Position numbers and translations under genes: made by a program. DNA of 64,000 nt from Dromaius novaehollandiae (taxonomy: Eukaryota > Chordata > Aves > Casuariiformes > Dromaiidae), in assembly GCF_036370855.1 (NCBI RefSeq), contig NC_088108.1, positions 9,695,448-9,759,447 of the forward strand, in the 5' to 3' direction. Positions within the stretch are counted from its first letter, which is position 1, and each line of letters begins with the position of its first letter. A model generated the notes under the pieces. That model saw only the letters and a list, made by a program, of their open reading frames with translations, made no database searches and had not been told where the DNA came from. This document shows positions 35,301-48,164 of this stretch, in pieces.

Positions 35301-36840
35301 CAGGAATAAACATCACATCTCAATTATGAAATGTAAAGAATAAAATATATGTAATTTGAACATTTAATATGTGAAAAGATGCATTAAAGGCAGCAAATAG
35401 CTCAGTAGCAGAAATGTATACCTTACATATTTTCACATCTTTTGTTATTTTCACTGTGCTTATGCTGTTGTACTCAGCTGATGTTTCAAGAGTTTGTTGT
35501 TTTTCTGTCTTGAAGTACACAACTAATGAAAATGCTTAACAAAGGTAGTGAGAACATAAGTCTTCTCAGGAGAGCTGCCTGAACTAAGCTTTGTTAGCTG
35601 CAGTACTTTCTTGGTTTGTTGCACCTTACTCGGAAAGTGGTTTTTCAAGCAGAAATACACAATGACCATTATTATAGTGGTCCCTCTGCTTGAAATACAA
35701 GAATACTGCAATTATAACATAAAGCTCTTTCTTCTTAATCCAGTGATTCCAGACAATGCATAGAAATACCTCACCTTTTACCTCACCCTTTAGTAAAACC
35801 ACTTATATAACTCATATCATAATCACTTATTACTGAACTTTTTTATATAACTGAAACAGATAGAAGAGCTAGTAAAGATAATTAACAGCAGGTAGAGTCC
35901 AGGTTAAGGATATTTCTGAATTTTACAAAGCAGTTCAAAGTAAGTCACAACCGGTTCAAAATGAGATTGTTTTCATTTGTCCTAGAGCTCCTCACCTATG
36001 CCTCCATAACATGCACAGTCACTGGTGGTTGGCACTTCAGATGCGGGAGACTGCTGAGAGTCTCTACTCCTTGTTTTCATCATGTTCGACTTGGTTAATG
36101 TATAATCTATTAAACTACCTGGCATGGTTCTTTGTGCTTAGTCATTGCAACTGGTCACTGTTAAAGAAAGGGATCATGTTGCAATGAACAAAGAGCAAAA
36201 GCAGGATAGAAGATGTCCATTTTTCTGCCAAACTTTAGAAAAAAAAAAGTGTGCCTGCCACTTCATGAAATGGCTCCCACCTTCCCCTTTCACAGAAAAG
36301 TAGTGGTCTTATCCAAAGCATAATACTTCTTCCCCAGGAGGAATGCCTGCTTAATGTTAAGCTTTGTCTTGTGTTGCTTTGCAGTTTTCTGTGTAGTCTG
36401 CCATTTAACTTGTTTTAGTCTTTGTGATGGATAACAATCTTCATTTGGTAACGTACAGATTAATACTTGAAATAATGTTCAGTTCCTCAGGATATGTTAC
36501 GGACTAATTTAAGAGCCAGACTATTACGTCCACTGAAGGGCAGATAACAGCCTAGCCTTGTTCCACTACATCACAGCCTTCCAAAGCTCCAGGTTTTGCT
36601 CCGCAGTGTTAACAGTTACTTATGCGTAACTCTGTCCTTGCAACAGAAAAATGTATTTTATGGAAACTGAGCAAGTTTTATATTTAGTGTCCAGTTTAAA
36701 GTTAGTATACTACAGAGCCACATTTGCAGGCAGGACAGTCTGGAGAAAGACTATCTAAAATTTGAAACACTAAGAGAGGATTAAGCATCACATTTAATTG
36801 CAATAAATAAAAACAAACACCACAAGTATGCAAGACTAAT
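32381..36840. other. AKAP17B 3' flank / convergent intergenic region
   Basis: AT-rich DNA between the AKAP17B stop and the most distal candidate poly(A) signal of PGRMC1. A polypyrimidine tract lies at 32940-32978. It may include the AKAP17B 3' UTR. No exon or recognisable repeat was found. Confidence 0.55.
34273..34278 (+). terminator. Possible polyadenylation signal for AKAP17B
   Basis: The first clear AATAAA on the plus strand found after the stop at 32380, about 1.9 kb downstream. A further AATAAA lies near 34890. No cleavage site can be assigned. Confidence 0.3.
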
Positions 36841-38704
36841 TTTATTTTCTGCCTTAAACAAATAAAAGCACATTTCTGATTTGAGGTAAAACCATTAGAA
36901 GTAGTTTGCAGAGAGTATAAACGTCTCTAAAAATAAAATAGCAACGCAAAGGTCATGACTAGTTTTACATTTGTCTCTAGACCTTCATTAGGTAGTTCAT
37001 ACAGTAACACTTTATGCGAGCTATCTGGCCCGAACAACTGCACTCTTCATTTGAAGGCCCAGTGTGACCAAAAGACAAAATGCCATGAAAGTGTTAGGAC
37101 TGAGAGAAAGTCATCAGTTCTCACCACAGATGATCTCAGGCACTTTAACATATTGTGTTAACTTGTTTATGAGAGCTGCTGTTGTAGAATAGAGTCTACT
37201 TTTGAACAATTTTGCCTAGTTCACACACTCTTCCCCAGTTAGGACTCAGTTCATCATTTTGGTCTTGTTGCCAAATTGAAGTGACTCAGCAGAAGAGCTG
37301 AACCAGAGAAACCAGGTAAGGGGAGCTATACCAAACAGGTACCCACAACAAATCACTCTGATAAGAAAAACACTTCTAAGAGATCAGCAAATCCTTAGTT
37401 CTCTCCTTGAAATTCCTGCTAAAGTTTTGCAGAGGTATTTTGTATGATGAAGGACCATGTTTACATTTTTCCTTAGTCAAAACCATCTGCCCAGCCCCCT
37501 TTGGTATCAGACTTGGTTACACAGTCAGAAGAAACCTAGCTGTTAAGCATGGATGTGAGCCAAGAGAGCAAGTAAGAAAAAAATTCAAAGATCAGGCCCC
37601 CCCCAGGTATAACATTGCTGGTTATGCATGAGATTTTCCCATTTCTTTTTAAGAGCAATATTCCAAAGTAGCAAAAGCCTTGACACAGAAATGGCTTATG
37701 CCATTTTATTTTGTACGTTACATTGACCATAAATATTCTGCTAGTTAAAGCTGCATGTACAAGAGCACTTGTTAATCATGCCATACCAGCAAGTCTCTTT
37801 ATAGAACATACACCAGGCCTAAGAATCAATAGCAGTTGATTTTCACTGTTTAATTTCATTTTGTTGAAATTCACAGAAGAGTTTTGCTAAGAGTAAACGT
37901 GAATGAATAGTTGTCCTGCTGAGTCACACTTCATGGTGTCCCCTTTTTTGGGGGGATGCCCAGTTACACTCAATGTCTAAACCTTTGTAACACTTTAGAT
38001 GTGCTTTAAAAGTAAACAAAGAATGTTAATCCAGCTGCATAACTGAATACATCAAGTATTCATCAGTCCTTACTAATTTTGTAAGTCTCCAAGTGATTTA
38101 ACCTCTCAAAAATTACCTTTTTTAAAAGCAGTTAGTGTTTCATCTCTTTTTAACTCCTTAAAAAGCCAAATTATCTGACATTATACTGAATTATACTGTA
38201 CCACAAATGAGTATGATGCTTCATGGACAAGTAAAATACAGTCCCTTTTCTAAGGAAATCAGAATTATAACCCAATGCCCAGATCCTGCAAAAGCTAACA
38301 CTAGACCAAATTTAGTGGAATTTGGGTTACATATGTGAAGTTGCTCTTGTGCTTGTGGCCACAGTGCTAGGTTGTTAATGAAAAGCTTTGGATTTCAACC
38401 TACTCTGCACTAAATAGTGGTAGAAGAAAAACAGTAATAGTCCTTTATTGCAAAAACTGCAGTTTACTTTTGCACAAGCAATTTTTGTGCATACTTCAGA
38501 TTATGCAGGGTTAAAGGAAGACAGACGTTTAATCTTGACCAGTTTACCACTGAATTTGAAAAGGAGACCTTTGAAAAGAAATGCAATTTGCTGTGACCCC
38601 AGACCTTTTGTAAGCATTCTTGCGATTGGAACTTGTAAAACAGTAGTGGAATGTTACAAATAATCTTTTAAGATACAAAAATGGATTGTTCCTCACTATA
38701 TTCG
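36841..38704 (-). other. PGRMC1 3' UTR (extent inferred)
   Basis: Minus-strand AATAAA signals (plus tttatt) lie at 38444-38449, 37705-37710 and 36841-36846. Mammalian PGRMC1 has a 3' UTR of more than 1 kb, so one of the distal sites is plausible. The region has no other recognised gene. Confidence 0.45.
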
Positions 38705-38805
38705 CTACTCTTTCTTTCCATCTTGAGTGTTTTTTTCTTCTTCGTCAGAGTATATAGTAGGTTCCTCCCCTTCCTTCAGCAGCTTACCAACATGGTGATA
38801 CTTAA
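38705..38805 (-). CDS. PGRMC1: PGRMC1 exon 3, coding part
   Basis: Acceptor caattttcag|tt, stop TAG at plus positions 38705-38707. It encodes residues 162-194 ([20 protein letters not shown] and an acidic then basic tail). The 3' UTR continues toward lower coordinates. Confidence 0.95.
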
Positions 38806-41800
38806 CTGAAAATTGAAAAAAAAAAAAGAGAATCCCAAGTCATTATTCTCTTGTGAACACATACTTTTTGTACCTTCCATGTCTGTTTCCTGGATTCACA
38901 AAATGCTTGCATTGTAATAAAACACCTCTGAGCTTCTTGTTGCAAATGGGAGAGAAGGAAAAAAAGCAAAGGAACTACCTGAACTATTATTAATGTTGTA
39001 ACAGGTGTAAAAAATACCATGTAAAATGAACACAATAAAATTCTCAGTTTATTGCCTAAGCCAGAAGATGAATGAATATAAAGACACATCTAAAATGAGT
39101 GACTCATCCGGCCAAAGAAACAAAATCAGAAACAAAATCACAGATTACATTATTTCTCTTGTCAATGCCACAGCTAGTCTTCTGAATATGTCATTTTTAG
39201 AATATTTATGTTATATTACACATGCACACACATACACCTGTACATACATTCACACAGTACTCTCAAGGGCTTATATTTTTCACAATGTATGTTGTAAATA
39301 TTCAGTGAGAAAGAAAAGAAGATCCTCTCTCTCACAAAGATAAAGATGTATCTGTTATCTGATTATACAACTGGTAAGCCTTCTGCCTTATTTTATGTAC
39401 CTCTTTCTGAACATGTAAAAATATCAGGATTATATACATGTAAGAACTGAGAGCTATGCTAAGTTGCCCATCTGTCAACTTCAGCAAAATAAAAATATAC
39501 ATCTTACTACAAGAATTTCCTAACAGCATTGTTACTATAATTAGTAAGAATTTAAAGCAACTAATTGTCAAATTTGCTAGAAACACAGTAAGTGGAGTGC
39601 GTTCACAGTCACAGAAGTCATGGTGCCTGACTCTTGGAAAGGTAGATTTGAATGCTGGTTTAGGTCAGATACTTGGTAGCATAGTTCTGGTCTCTGGGAC
39701 ATACTTGTTAGCATCATAAAACAACTGTTCAATGTGGCATGATTAACAGCTTTGTTCAAGACAGGAGGAGAGCCAAAATAGTAGGGGCACGTCAGGTCAG
39801 GACTGAGACACTCTAATGCCATTATGTGGGGGAAAGCTCCATTCCAGCCACTGATACTCAATCTTTAATACGGGACACTAGATTTAAAAACAAAAAGCCT
39901 CTGATTTCCACTATACAAAACTTTCTTTTCTTTTCTTTTTTTTTTTGGTTATGCTGCTTCCATCACATGTATAACAGAGATTTCACCAAGACAAATAATG
40001 GGTATTTTTATTTTCTGTCTCATCAGAGTAGAAATTATCCCTTCAATTGATTTAGGCCTTCAGTGGCCTAAAAGGCCACATGAGATACGGAAGAGTTATT
40101 TTTCATGAATAAGGTACAATGATAGGAAAAAAATAATTAAAAAAAAAACATATCTATGGGCATACCCTCAGTACAAGTTCAACACAGCAATTCCCACAGA
40201 ACTGTGGTTTAAAATATCTCTATTTTAAGCAGCAAGTACAAAATATGTATATACACATACATGTTGAGACACACCTCACGAAACACCTGGAATTGCATTT
40301 TTCTAAGCTTTTAATACTAAGCATAGAAAAACAAGCAACTGTGAAAGTATTTTTTTTCTGTTAATTTTAGATCAATCATCTCAAGCAAGCAAGTTGCCTT
40401 TCTCCCTCTCCCAGCCCGGCCGTCACAGGCATGGTAGTGATTGGGCTGACTGCAAGCACGGAAGTGGCATTTGTCCATTCCTGATTACCTTCTAGGGGGA
40501 GAAAGTCAACTGGATACAGTTGTTTGTGGACCTGACCCAGCCGCCTGCCAGGCCATGCAGAATAATTTATTTGGAATAAAAATGTTATAGATCAAGAGCT
40601 CAGAGGGGAAAAGGACTAGTTTAAGCAGTCTTCAAGACTCAAAGGAAAACAAGTAGTAAATAAAATGTCACTCTTATTTCTGAGAAGCTGAGCAGGACAT
40701 AATCATCATTTTTCAGAACAGTAAATTTGAATTGTCTTTATAGATGGACTCTTAACTGTATCAGAGGCATGCTCTCAGCTTCCAATTCCTGCCAACTTTT
40801 TGGTAGTCCTATAGATCTCCTGTAACAGTGTTTCTCTCTCTCCTACTGTTCTGTAAAGATGGGAGGGAGGGAGGGAGAGCACAGAGGGCAAACATGACAT
40901 CTCTCTTAAATTTTTAAATTGCTGTACTCCTACTAATACTTAAGATTATAAGCAATACTGAATTATTAACGCAATCAAAAGAAAAGTTTCCAGATTGATG
41001 ACAGCCTTTTTGCTTCCCTTATTACACACTAGTTAGCTACTTCATTGTAAATAGGTTTAAAATTGCTTACAAGTAAATTGTGATTCCCAGTCCCTCAAGG
41101 TCTCTTGCTGTGTAGCGTTGAGATCAGAGAGGTCATCATATTCATCCCTCAGAGCCTCCTTATCCAAGCAGAAAGTGGCAAGGCCTCGGGATGCATCTCT
41201 TCCAGCAAAAATCCCATACGGGCCCTCTTTAAAATAAAAACACAGGCCTCATTATTACAGAAATGACAGATGTGTATCATCTTCCAGGATGAAAGGCCCC
41301 AAACCAAAACAGATGACATGTTCCTACCCTGACCCAAGCGTCAAGAAGTGTCTGAAACTTCTGAAATATTTTTAGGTTTTATTCTAGCTGGTAATAAAGA
41401 AGAAAAACAGAGGAAGAGGGCAAGAAATAAAATCATGGAAAGAGATACTGAGTGTGCTGGAACACCAGGACAATGAACCACACAACAGCGTGGGGAACAT
41501 AAAGATGGGGTAAGAATAAGTATACAGATCCAGAACCACGTCTGCAGAAAAAGGAACAACGGAAGGATTTGTAAATCTGTGGTGAAATGAAAGCTTTCTA
41601 AGAGCTGCTTCTGACTTAGAGAACTGAACCACGCAAGCAGGATCTAAAGCAGGACTTGGTGTTGAAAATGTGGAAGAGACGAAGAACTACCAACTTGGAA
41701 GCAGCAGCTACTAAAACTTTGAAAATGCAATATGAACTCGGATGACCCAAGCATGCAATTCACAATAGAGCAAAGATATCTCATTGAGGCAGACTCTTGC

Positions 41801-42953
41801 TAAACTCCATTAATCAGTAACTTGCTTGCATGACAAGCTGAAAATGGAGATATCACATGTTGCAACTGGACATTAAAAATTGCTCTTATGGGATCAGTCC
41901 AGAGCACGGCATCTCCCACGCTTCCCAGGGAAAGCTGTTTCGCAAAGCATCAAAGGTGACCCACGCAGCAATTACCGAATCAGATACAGCGTGCAGCTTT
42001 TAATGTTGTCAAGGAAGGTAACATCTGAAAGCCTGTTTTGTTTTGTTTTTTTTTTTAAGTCAAGGGGATTTTTAGTTGCCACGGATACAAAACCACACAT
42101 CTAACTCCGCTGTAGGACTCACCGCGCCCACTGCAGAACTCAAACCAGCGCTACTCAGCGACGCTCTCCCCCCAGACCAAAGGCAACGGTCCCACCACGC
42201 TCCCAGAGACGGGGTGCCTCCTGCCACCTTCCCGTGTCCCGCAGGAGCGGCTGCAGCTCACTGCGGCACCGGACGGCTCGGGCGGCCCTGCCGCACCGGT
42301 CCTCGCACCAACTGCCCAACCGCGGCGGGGCTCCTGCTGGGGAAGGAAGACCCGGCGGGAGCCGCTGCGCCCCCGCCCCCGCCCCTCGCCGTAGGGCTCC
42401 GCAGGCCTCTGCGAAGTCTTCCCAGCCTCGGCGCCCGCTCGCGCTGCCTGCGGCCCGCACGGGAAGCGGCTTTAGCCCGAGCTAATGCAAACACGGCGCA
42501 GCGGAGCGGTGGGGAGGGCGCGTAAACACCGCGCGCCTCGCTCCCGCGGCCTCGCGCGGGGCACGAACGCGCCCGGCCCGGCCCGGCCCCCGCCCCGGCC
42601 CCCGGCCCGGCCCCGCCGCCCTCACCGGGCCCGTAGAACTTGCGGGCGCGGGTGACGTCGAAGACCTTGCCGTTGACGGCCATGAGGATGCGCGGGTCGC
42701 GCACGCCGTCGTAGGGCCGCAGCTGCGCCAGCGTGAAGTCGCGGCGCCGCATCTTGGGCGGCGGCGGCGGGTCCGCGTCCCCCGCCGGCGCCGCGGACCG
42801 CTCGCCGCGCAGGATCTGGTAGAGCAGGAAGAGGCAGAGCCCCAGCAGGCTCAGGTTGAGCGGCGAGCCCACGATCTCCAGCAGCAGGCCGCCGCCGCCG
42901 CCCCCCTCCGCCGCCTCCTCACCGGCCGCCGCCGCCGCCTCCTCGTGTGCCAT
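38705..42953 (-). CDS. PGRMC1: PGRMC1, membrane-associated progesterone receptor component 1 (complete)
   Basis: Three exons (42626-42953, 41071-41226, 38705-38805) splice in phase to a 194-residue protein; human PGRMC1 has 195. PGRMC1 is a single-pass membrane protein of the ER and other membranes with a cytochrome b5-like haem-binding domain. It binds and supports cytochrome P450 enzymes and takes part in sterol and haem handling. Visible parts: an Ala/Glu/Gly-rich N-terminus (1-22), a membrane helix near 30-47 ([18 protein letters not shown]), and the b5-like domain from about RRDFT (70) to 170. Tyr107 and Tyr113 of KFYGPEGPYG are kept, Tyr113 being the haem ligand. Lys163 and Tyr164 (FKYHH) and the PTIYSDEEE site with Tyr180 are kept. 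The tail KNTQDGKKE differs from the mammalian tail. The start is the only suitable ATG in the CpG-island exon. Confidence 0.96.
38806..41070 (-). other. PGRMC1 intron 2
   Basis: AT-rich spliced sequence. It has a CA-rich patch at 39222-39260 and a pyrimidine tract near 39924-39946. No other gene was recognised. Confidence 0.85.
41071..41226 (-). CDS. PGRMC1: PGRMC1 exon 2
   Basis: Acceptor ttttaaag|ag, donor ttactt|gtaagc. It encodes residues 110-161 ([20 protein letters not shown] to DWESQFT), the core of the haem pocket. It is nearly identical to mammalian PGRMC1. Confidence 0.96.
41227..42625 (-). other. PGRMC1 intron 1
   Basis: The 5' part (42100-42625) is still CpG-island DNA and holds a C/G-rich tract at 42568-42616. 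The rest is AT-richer. Open frames seen here on both strands look like effects of base composition. Confidence 0.8.
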
Positions 42954-43620
42954 GGCCTCGGCTGCGCTGCGGCGCGGCGCGGCGGGCTCTGCGGCTCGGC
43001 GGCGGCAGCGGGGCGGGGCGGCAGCCGCGCCGGGAGGGGCCGGCGGCGCCCCGCCCCCCTCCCCGCCCCCCGCCCGCTCGGGACCCCCGCGCCGCCGGGA
43101 GGGGCCGGGCGGCTGCGCTGTGGTGCGCGGCGCCGGCGGGGGGCGCTGCGGGGCGGCGGCGGGGCCGCCGTGAGGGGAGGCGGGCGATTCCCCCCGCAAA
43201 CTTCCATGCGGGCAAAGAGAAGCAAAACGAGGCTTTCTCAGAAACAACAGGGAAACTGGCCGGTTTGGGACTTCTCTGTTCAGGCTTCTTCTCAACGGAG
43301 CTTTTCACTGAGTAAAACTTGGCGTCGCGGGCAGCCTGCTCCCCTGTTGGATGACGGTGTTCGTTAGCGCCCTCGGTATAGCTCAGCATGACGCGCATGG
43401 TCTGGTCCTGGCTGTCGGGTGCTGCAGGACGGGTCGGGTGTTCGGGGTCCTCCACAAAGTGCCCCCGCCATCGCGGCGCCTGGCCTGGTTATCGGTTATC
43501 TGCGCTGCGCAGAGGCGCCGTCCCTCGTCCCTCGTCCCTCCGGGAGGACAGGCCGCCCGGCCGGCCTTTGCCACACGCTGCAGCCTGGGTTCGAGTGGCT
43601 GCTCCAGGGAGTAAAGGCTG
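42100..43620 (-). promoter_or_regulatory. CpG-island promoter of PGRMC1
   Basis: Dense CpG and G+C from within intron 1 through exon 1 to about 0.65 kb upstream of the ATG at 42953. No TATA box was noticed. The transcription start should lie a short way above 42953 in plus coordinates. It could also drive an antisense transcript, which cannot be judged from sequence. Confidence 0.75.
42626..42953 (-). CDS. PGRMC1: PGRMC1 exon 1, coding part
   Basis: Encodes residues 1-109 plus one base. The ATG reads from 42953 ([18 protein letters not shown]). The donor is gggcccg|gtgagg. It contains the membrane helix and the first part of the b5-like domain up to KFYGP. The human N-terminus is less Ala/Gly-rich. 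Confidence 0.95.
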
Positions 43621-45804
43621 TTTTAAGTAGACCTATCCCTGGGGCGTTTAGTTAAGTGAAATCCAAAGCAGTGCACCTCATTTGCTTTCTAATTGTCAGC
43701 GTTAGGAAAGGAGTTAAGCTCCCTGTGGGCCACCAGGGCTACGGTTAGGAGAGCCGCGCCCTGTGGAGTACGCGCCAGGCCCCTCGGCAGGAAAGCGTTT
43801 AAACCAGCTTGCTGTGTGGGTGCGAGGCAGGGCACTTGGTGCTGCCCGCTGTCCGACCGGGGAAGCTCCCCATTTTCAGTCACCGGCACTTGGACATTGA
43901 TGGGTCCCTTCGTGTTGCGCACCTCTGCTTCCATCCACTGTGTAGCTTGAGGAACTCGTTGCTTCATCGATCTGAAGGCTGAGAGTTGCATTTGGTAATA
44001 AGGTAGGTCTGGATTTTGATTCTGTTTAGGAATACTAGATAAATCTCCTAAACTTCAGAATTTTTCAAACTGGGAACTGTATTACTCAGACAGCACCTAA
44101 CTCTGGTCAGTGCAGAGGTAACACTGTTGTGCTTCATCGTGTTGATATTCCATGGTAGGGACAGATACAGTACGAACAGGAACACAGCGGGAGATTTTTG
44201 TCTCATTCTTTACAATATATATTGTTCAAGAGAGAAGAAGAACCCAAACTCCAAAACAACTAACCGGAACCCTGAATTTGATTGTGAAGCAGATGCTGAA
44301 GGGAGGGAAAAGAAGCTGTGTTTATGCCTAGTGTCCTAGAGAAACTATGCAAGAACAGTTCATTCTTAGATAAGGAAGGGCCAGGAAATATTGCCAAGAT
44401 TGATAGTATCTCGACTTATCGGCTACACGAGCACCAGTACTACAACCTATGGTTGCTCAACTTCAAACTTTTTCTCTTAACATTATAGCATATTCAGAAA
44501 TATGCGTGTCTCAATTGCATCTTATTTAAGAAAAAAATAAGAATAAGTATTTAAAAATAAATGATCATAAAGAAAATTATGATTCCTCAGTCAGATTTAT
44601 TTACATTCATGGATCCTTTGCTACACGTTTCTTGTTAGCAGGCTTATTTGGCGATTCCTTTAAGTGGAGCGGAGGTTCTAGTCAGAACTGCGTTGACCCC
44701 AGCTCCAGTTAAATACCACAGGCATTAATTATGCTCCCACACAGTTTTTCTTGCCATTCTACAAACAGTAATAGTTTCCTCCGTGGAACCGTTCAGATAA
44801 AGCAGAACTAATATAAAGCCCTCTTCATACTAATCGAAGAAAATAGCATTGGAGCTCAGATAACTTTAATCTCCTTGCAAATCAGAGTAGTTCAAACAGT
44901 TTTAAATATTCCTACTTGATTTTTCTTTTTGAGAACCAGCATAAATCTGTTAGTGGTGAAGGAAAATTAACTCTATACTCCAGCATTCACCTTACTGCTT
45001 TATCTAGTTGCACTTTGGAACTTGAACTAGATCTAGGGAATGTTTTAGAGCATATTTAATGATTCTAAGCAAAGCATGCTTTGCTTACATGCTCCCCATG
45101 ACAGATTTTACCAGGGCTAGGGCTCAGATAAGCAGGGTTTGTGGGCACCGTTGTTGCCAAGCTCGTTTTGCTCCTCACGTTCTCTCACTGCAAACAATGA
45201 TATCTGGCCCACTTTACTAACTTCATTACTTGCAAGAGTTCTCTTAATGATTCTGCAAAAGGCAGCTGCGTTCATGCTAAAAGTTATTTCCTATACAGTC
45301 CTCCACAATAATTCTTGACTGATATTTTTAATTCAAACTGTGACTGCCAGGAAAGGTTTCAGGAGTTTGCAATGACACTGATGCCTAATTTGCATTGCTC
45401 ATGAACAGATTCCTGGACCTGCCAGTCTCTGGGACTGTTCTTGACTTTGGCTCGACCTGCAAGGACCCAGGGTTTCTGAAGTAGTGTTGAAGTATCTCTG
45501 GCTCTGAGTTTACTGAGAACTGGTGACAAGCAAAAACTACTGTCAAATTAAATCTCTACTGGTCAGTCTAAAGTCTCATTTGTAACTTCCCCTGAGAACT
45601 TGAGAAACTTCAGTAAAATAGCACAGAATTGCAGTACAAACAGCTTGTAGCATCGAGTACCAGCCATAAAGAGGGGTTGTTGCCTTGTGGTCCAGTGGCC
45701 TCTTGGAGTCTGTAGATTCCTCTGGAAACTGAGGAAAGAAACCAAGAAAAGCAAGACCGAATATGCCTGACGAGGACAGAAGGAGTTCAAGCCTTCTAGA
45801 AAGA

Positions 45805-45900
45805 GACAGCATGTTTTATTAGACCACCTAATACATTTAAGTAGGCAAGCTTCATTGTAGCTACCTTTTCCTCACAGCTGGTCTAGTATAGGTATTATAT
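45805..45900 (+). repeat. Possible further copy of the old interspersed repeat
   Basis: Reads gttttattagaccacctaat, then taggcaagcttcattgtagc, then ccttttcctca, in the same order as the repeat at 10155-10250 and the reverse complement of 24705-24800. Similarity is weak and judged by eye. Confidence 0.4.
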
Positions 45901-46274
45901 ATCCCTACAAGCCTTGCAGCTCTTAAGAAGAGCTTAAACTCTTTTGCATTGGGCAGGCATGGGAGAATCCTGTTCTTTTGCCTGGTAATAATTTAACTCA
46001 TCAACAAGGAGAAGGAAGGAATGATGAGGAGCTGTAATCTCACTCTCCCTTTACGCACTAGTGCCTATCTACACCAAGGAAACAGAACCACTCCCTAATC
46101 CGCAGAGGTCCCGTAGGTCAAATGTACTCCTAAGGTTGGCAGCAGACATAATACTAAGCTGTTGATAGAGTGGGTCTGTTCCAGGTGCGGAGAGCTGGCA
46201 TCTGGCCTGGGAACACTCTGAATTACATCTAGTTCTCACATCAAAAGCATAGATTGTCTTTGTGTTGGACTTCT

Positions 46275-46335
46275 CTTTTATTTTATTTTATGTTATGTTA
46301 TGCTATTTTAATTTAATTTATTTTTATTTTATTCC
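46275..46335. repeat. TTTTA/TTATG simple repeat
   Basis: Imperfect five-base units (ttttattttattttatgtta, tgttatgctattttaattta). It is a degenerate microsatellite. Confidence 0.85.
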
Positions 46336-48164
46336 ATGTCCATTACATTTATGCTTGTTTTCAGTTGCATCTTTTGATTTTCTAGCTACTTTCTTCCCCA
46401 TCAAGCCCAGTGCCAGAAAAAAGAACTCTGCAATGTGAAGATGACACTATGCCAAAGGCTATCAAAATCCTGTCATTCCTGGAGGTATATTAATCTAAAC
46501 ATCTGCAGCATAAAACAGCTCCAGATGGAAATTTTTACCAAGTTTTAGAAAATGTGCCAGAAAGGGGGGTTGTGAGGGCAGACCCCTCAGCTGGAGAAGC
46601 ATCCTGGAGAATTTCTTGCCTCGGTGACAGACTGATGTGACCTTGCAACTCAAACCTTCCCCCCAGCCACATCTGCAATGAGTTTTCTTACTGACTTGTC
46701 TGGTAGGCTGCCAGGGCCATGGCTTTTGGTTCAGTCACGCCAAAAGGGCTGACAGTCTCTGCAACAGGAAAGCTTGCTTGGTCATTACATACAGCAACCA
46801 CACTAGGAAGTTTTGGAGACATCTCATTGTCTTTTAACTGCAGATGGAGATCCTGGTGTGAGTTCTTAGTATGGGCTCTTTTCTTGAAAGTCAGTGGATG
46901 TCAGAAACAATCTGGACAAGCTGTAGATACTTCTGGAAGAGACAGGAAAAAAAGAAAACGTAGTCTGTGTGTGCTTCTTGCAATGTGACAGTCTCCGTAT
47001 CCTTAGAAAGCACACTGATTGACAGTGAAAGAGTCAATAAAATCCCTGCACTTCCCGAAAATAACTTCTTGGATTTGCTTAGAGGTCAAATGATCCAGGA
47101 AGGTTTTATGTATGGAAAATAACTGGACAACACGAAGGAAACTGAGCCCATTCACAAATCAAGTCAAGTCAGTAGCACTATTGGGGAGAGCAGAAAATAT
47201 TAAGAACTGTTCTCCTTTAGTGTTGGGAGAGGAAACGATATCCAGTGCCCATAAGTGTGTTCTTCACAGGGACCGATTTTTGCTTACACTGGAGATGTTC
47301 ACCTAGCACTTCTGAATGCATGAGCTGTCTTCACTCGTGTCGCTGCTTCCCTGAGGTAGGGCAAGTTATTTCTCTGCCACCACGAGGGAGTGCCAGTTAT
47401 GCTTCAGAATGGATCAGTCTGCTCTAATGTGAATCGGCTAACTAACTTCAATATTAATGGTTTTAAAGCTTAGAAGAAGGGAAGTATCAATAAACTAAGA
47501 TAGCAGAGTTTTCTCTGTGTAAACTTGCACCATTTCAGTTACAGAAATGCACCAAGATAGGCATGGATTCTCATCTCAGTTGAGTGACATTACTATTTAG
47601 CTGAAACCTGCTTCTGACATCCCTCACTGATTATGAAGAGTGCTCTGACTGCCTTTGGTCTGCTTTAGGTGGCCCAATCCAAAGCAGCACAGACAACGTG
47701 GAGGACTGAGTAAAGAGAAAAAAACAGCAGTGGGAAGATGGACATGTGGAAGGAATATCACTTGCTTTTTTTCCTAAAACATCTTAGATGTCTAGTTTGA
47801 TTGATACACTTCCAGGTGCAAGCCAGATTTATGTCTCTTCCACAAATGCTTCCTTTTATCTTTGGCTTTCTGATTTTATTGAACATTTGAATATCATTCC
47901 GTCGTGCTTGGTTTTGACACAAAGTTATATCTCTAAGTAGTGAATCCAGAGGAATCCAGTTTTCAACACACATGTTAAAGAAGCACTCCATTAATTTCTC
48001 ACCCTGACTCTTTTCCAGCTGTTCTAGTTATGCAACACCCTCAACAGGAAAATCTTTCAGACCCTCAGGGTCATCCCACAGCTGACACTGATAAAGGGCC
48101 TGAGAGGTGGTATGCAAATGACACATGTTGAGAAGATGCCTTGTGCTATGCCCCAGCTCCTCCC

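Larger units (their letters stand above)
43621..48160. other. Intergenic region upstream of PGRMC1
   Basis: About 4.5 kb of AT-rich DNA between the PGRMC1 island and the minisatellite. It contains an old repeat copy near 45805-45900 and a TTTTA-type simple repeat at 46275-46335. No exon was supported on either strand. Confidence 0.6.

Noticed and set aside
42258-43295. 345-codon single-exon reading of PGRMC1
   Set aside because: Only 42626-42953 is real exon. The frame runs upstream into the 5' leader and downstream past the donor into the intron. Exons 2 and 3 restore the true C-terminus.
43580-43600. gggttcgagtgg, resembling a tRNA B box
   Set aside because: No A box or cloverleaf was found around it.
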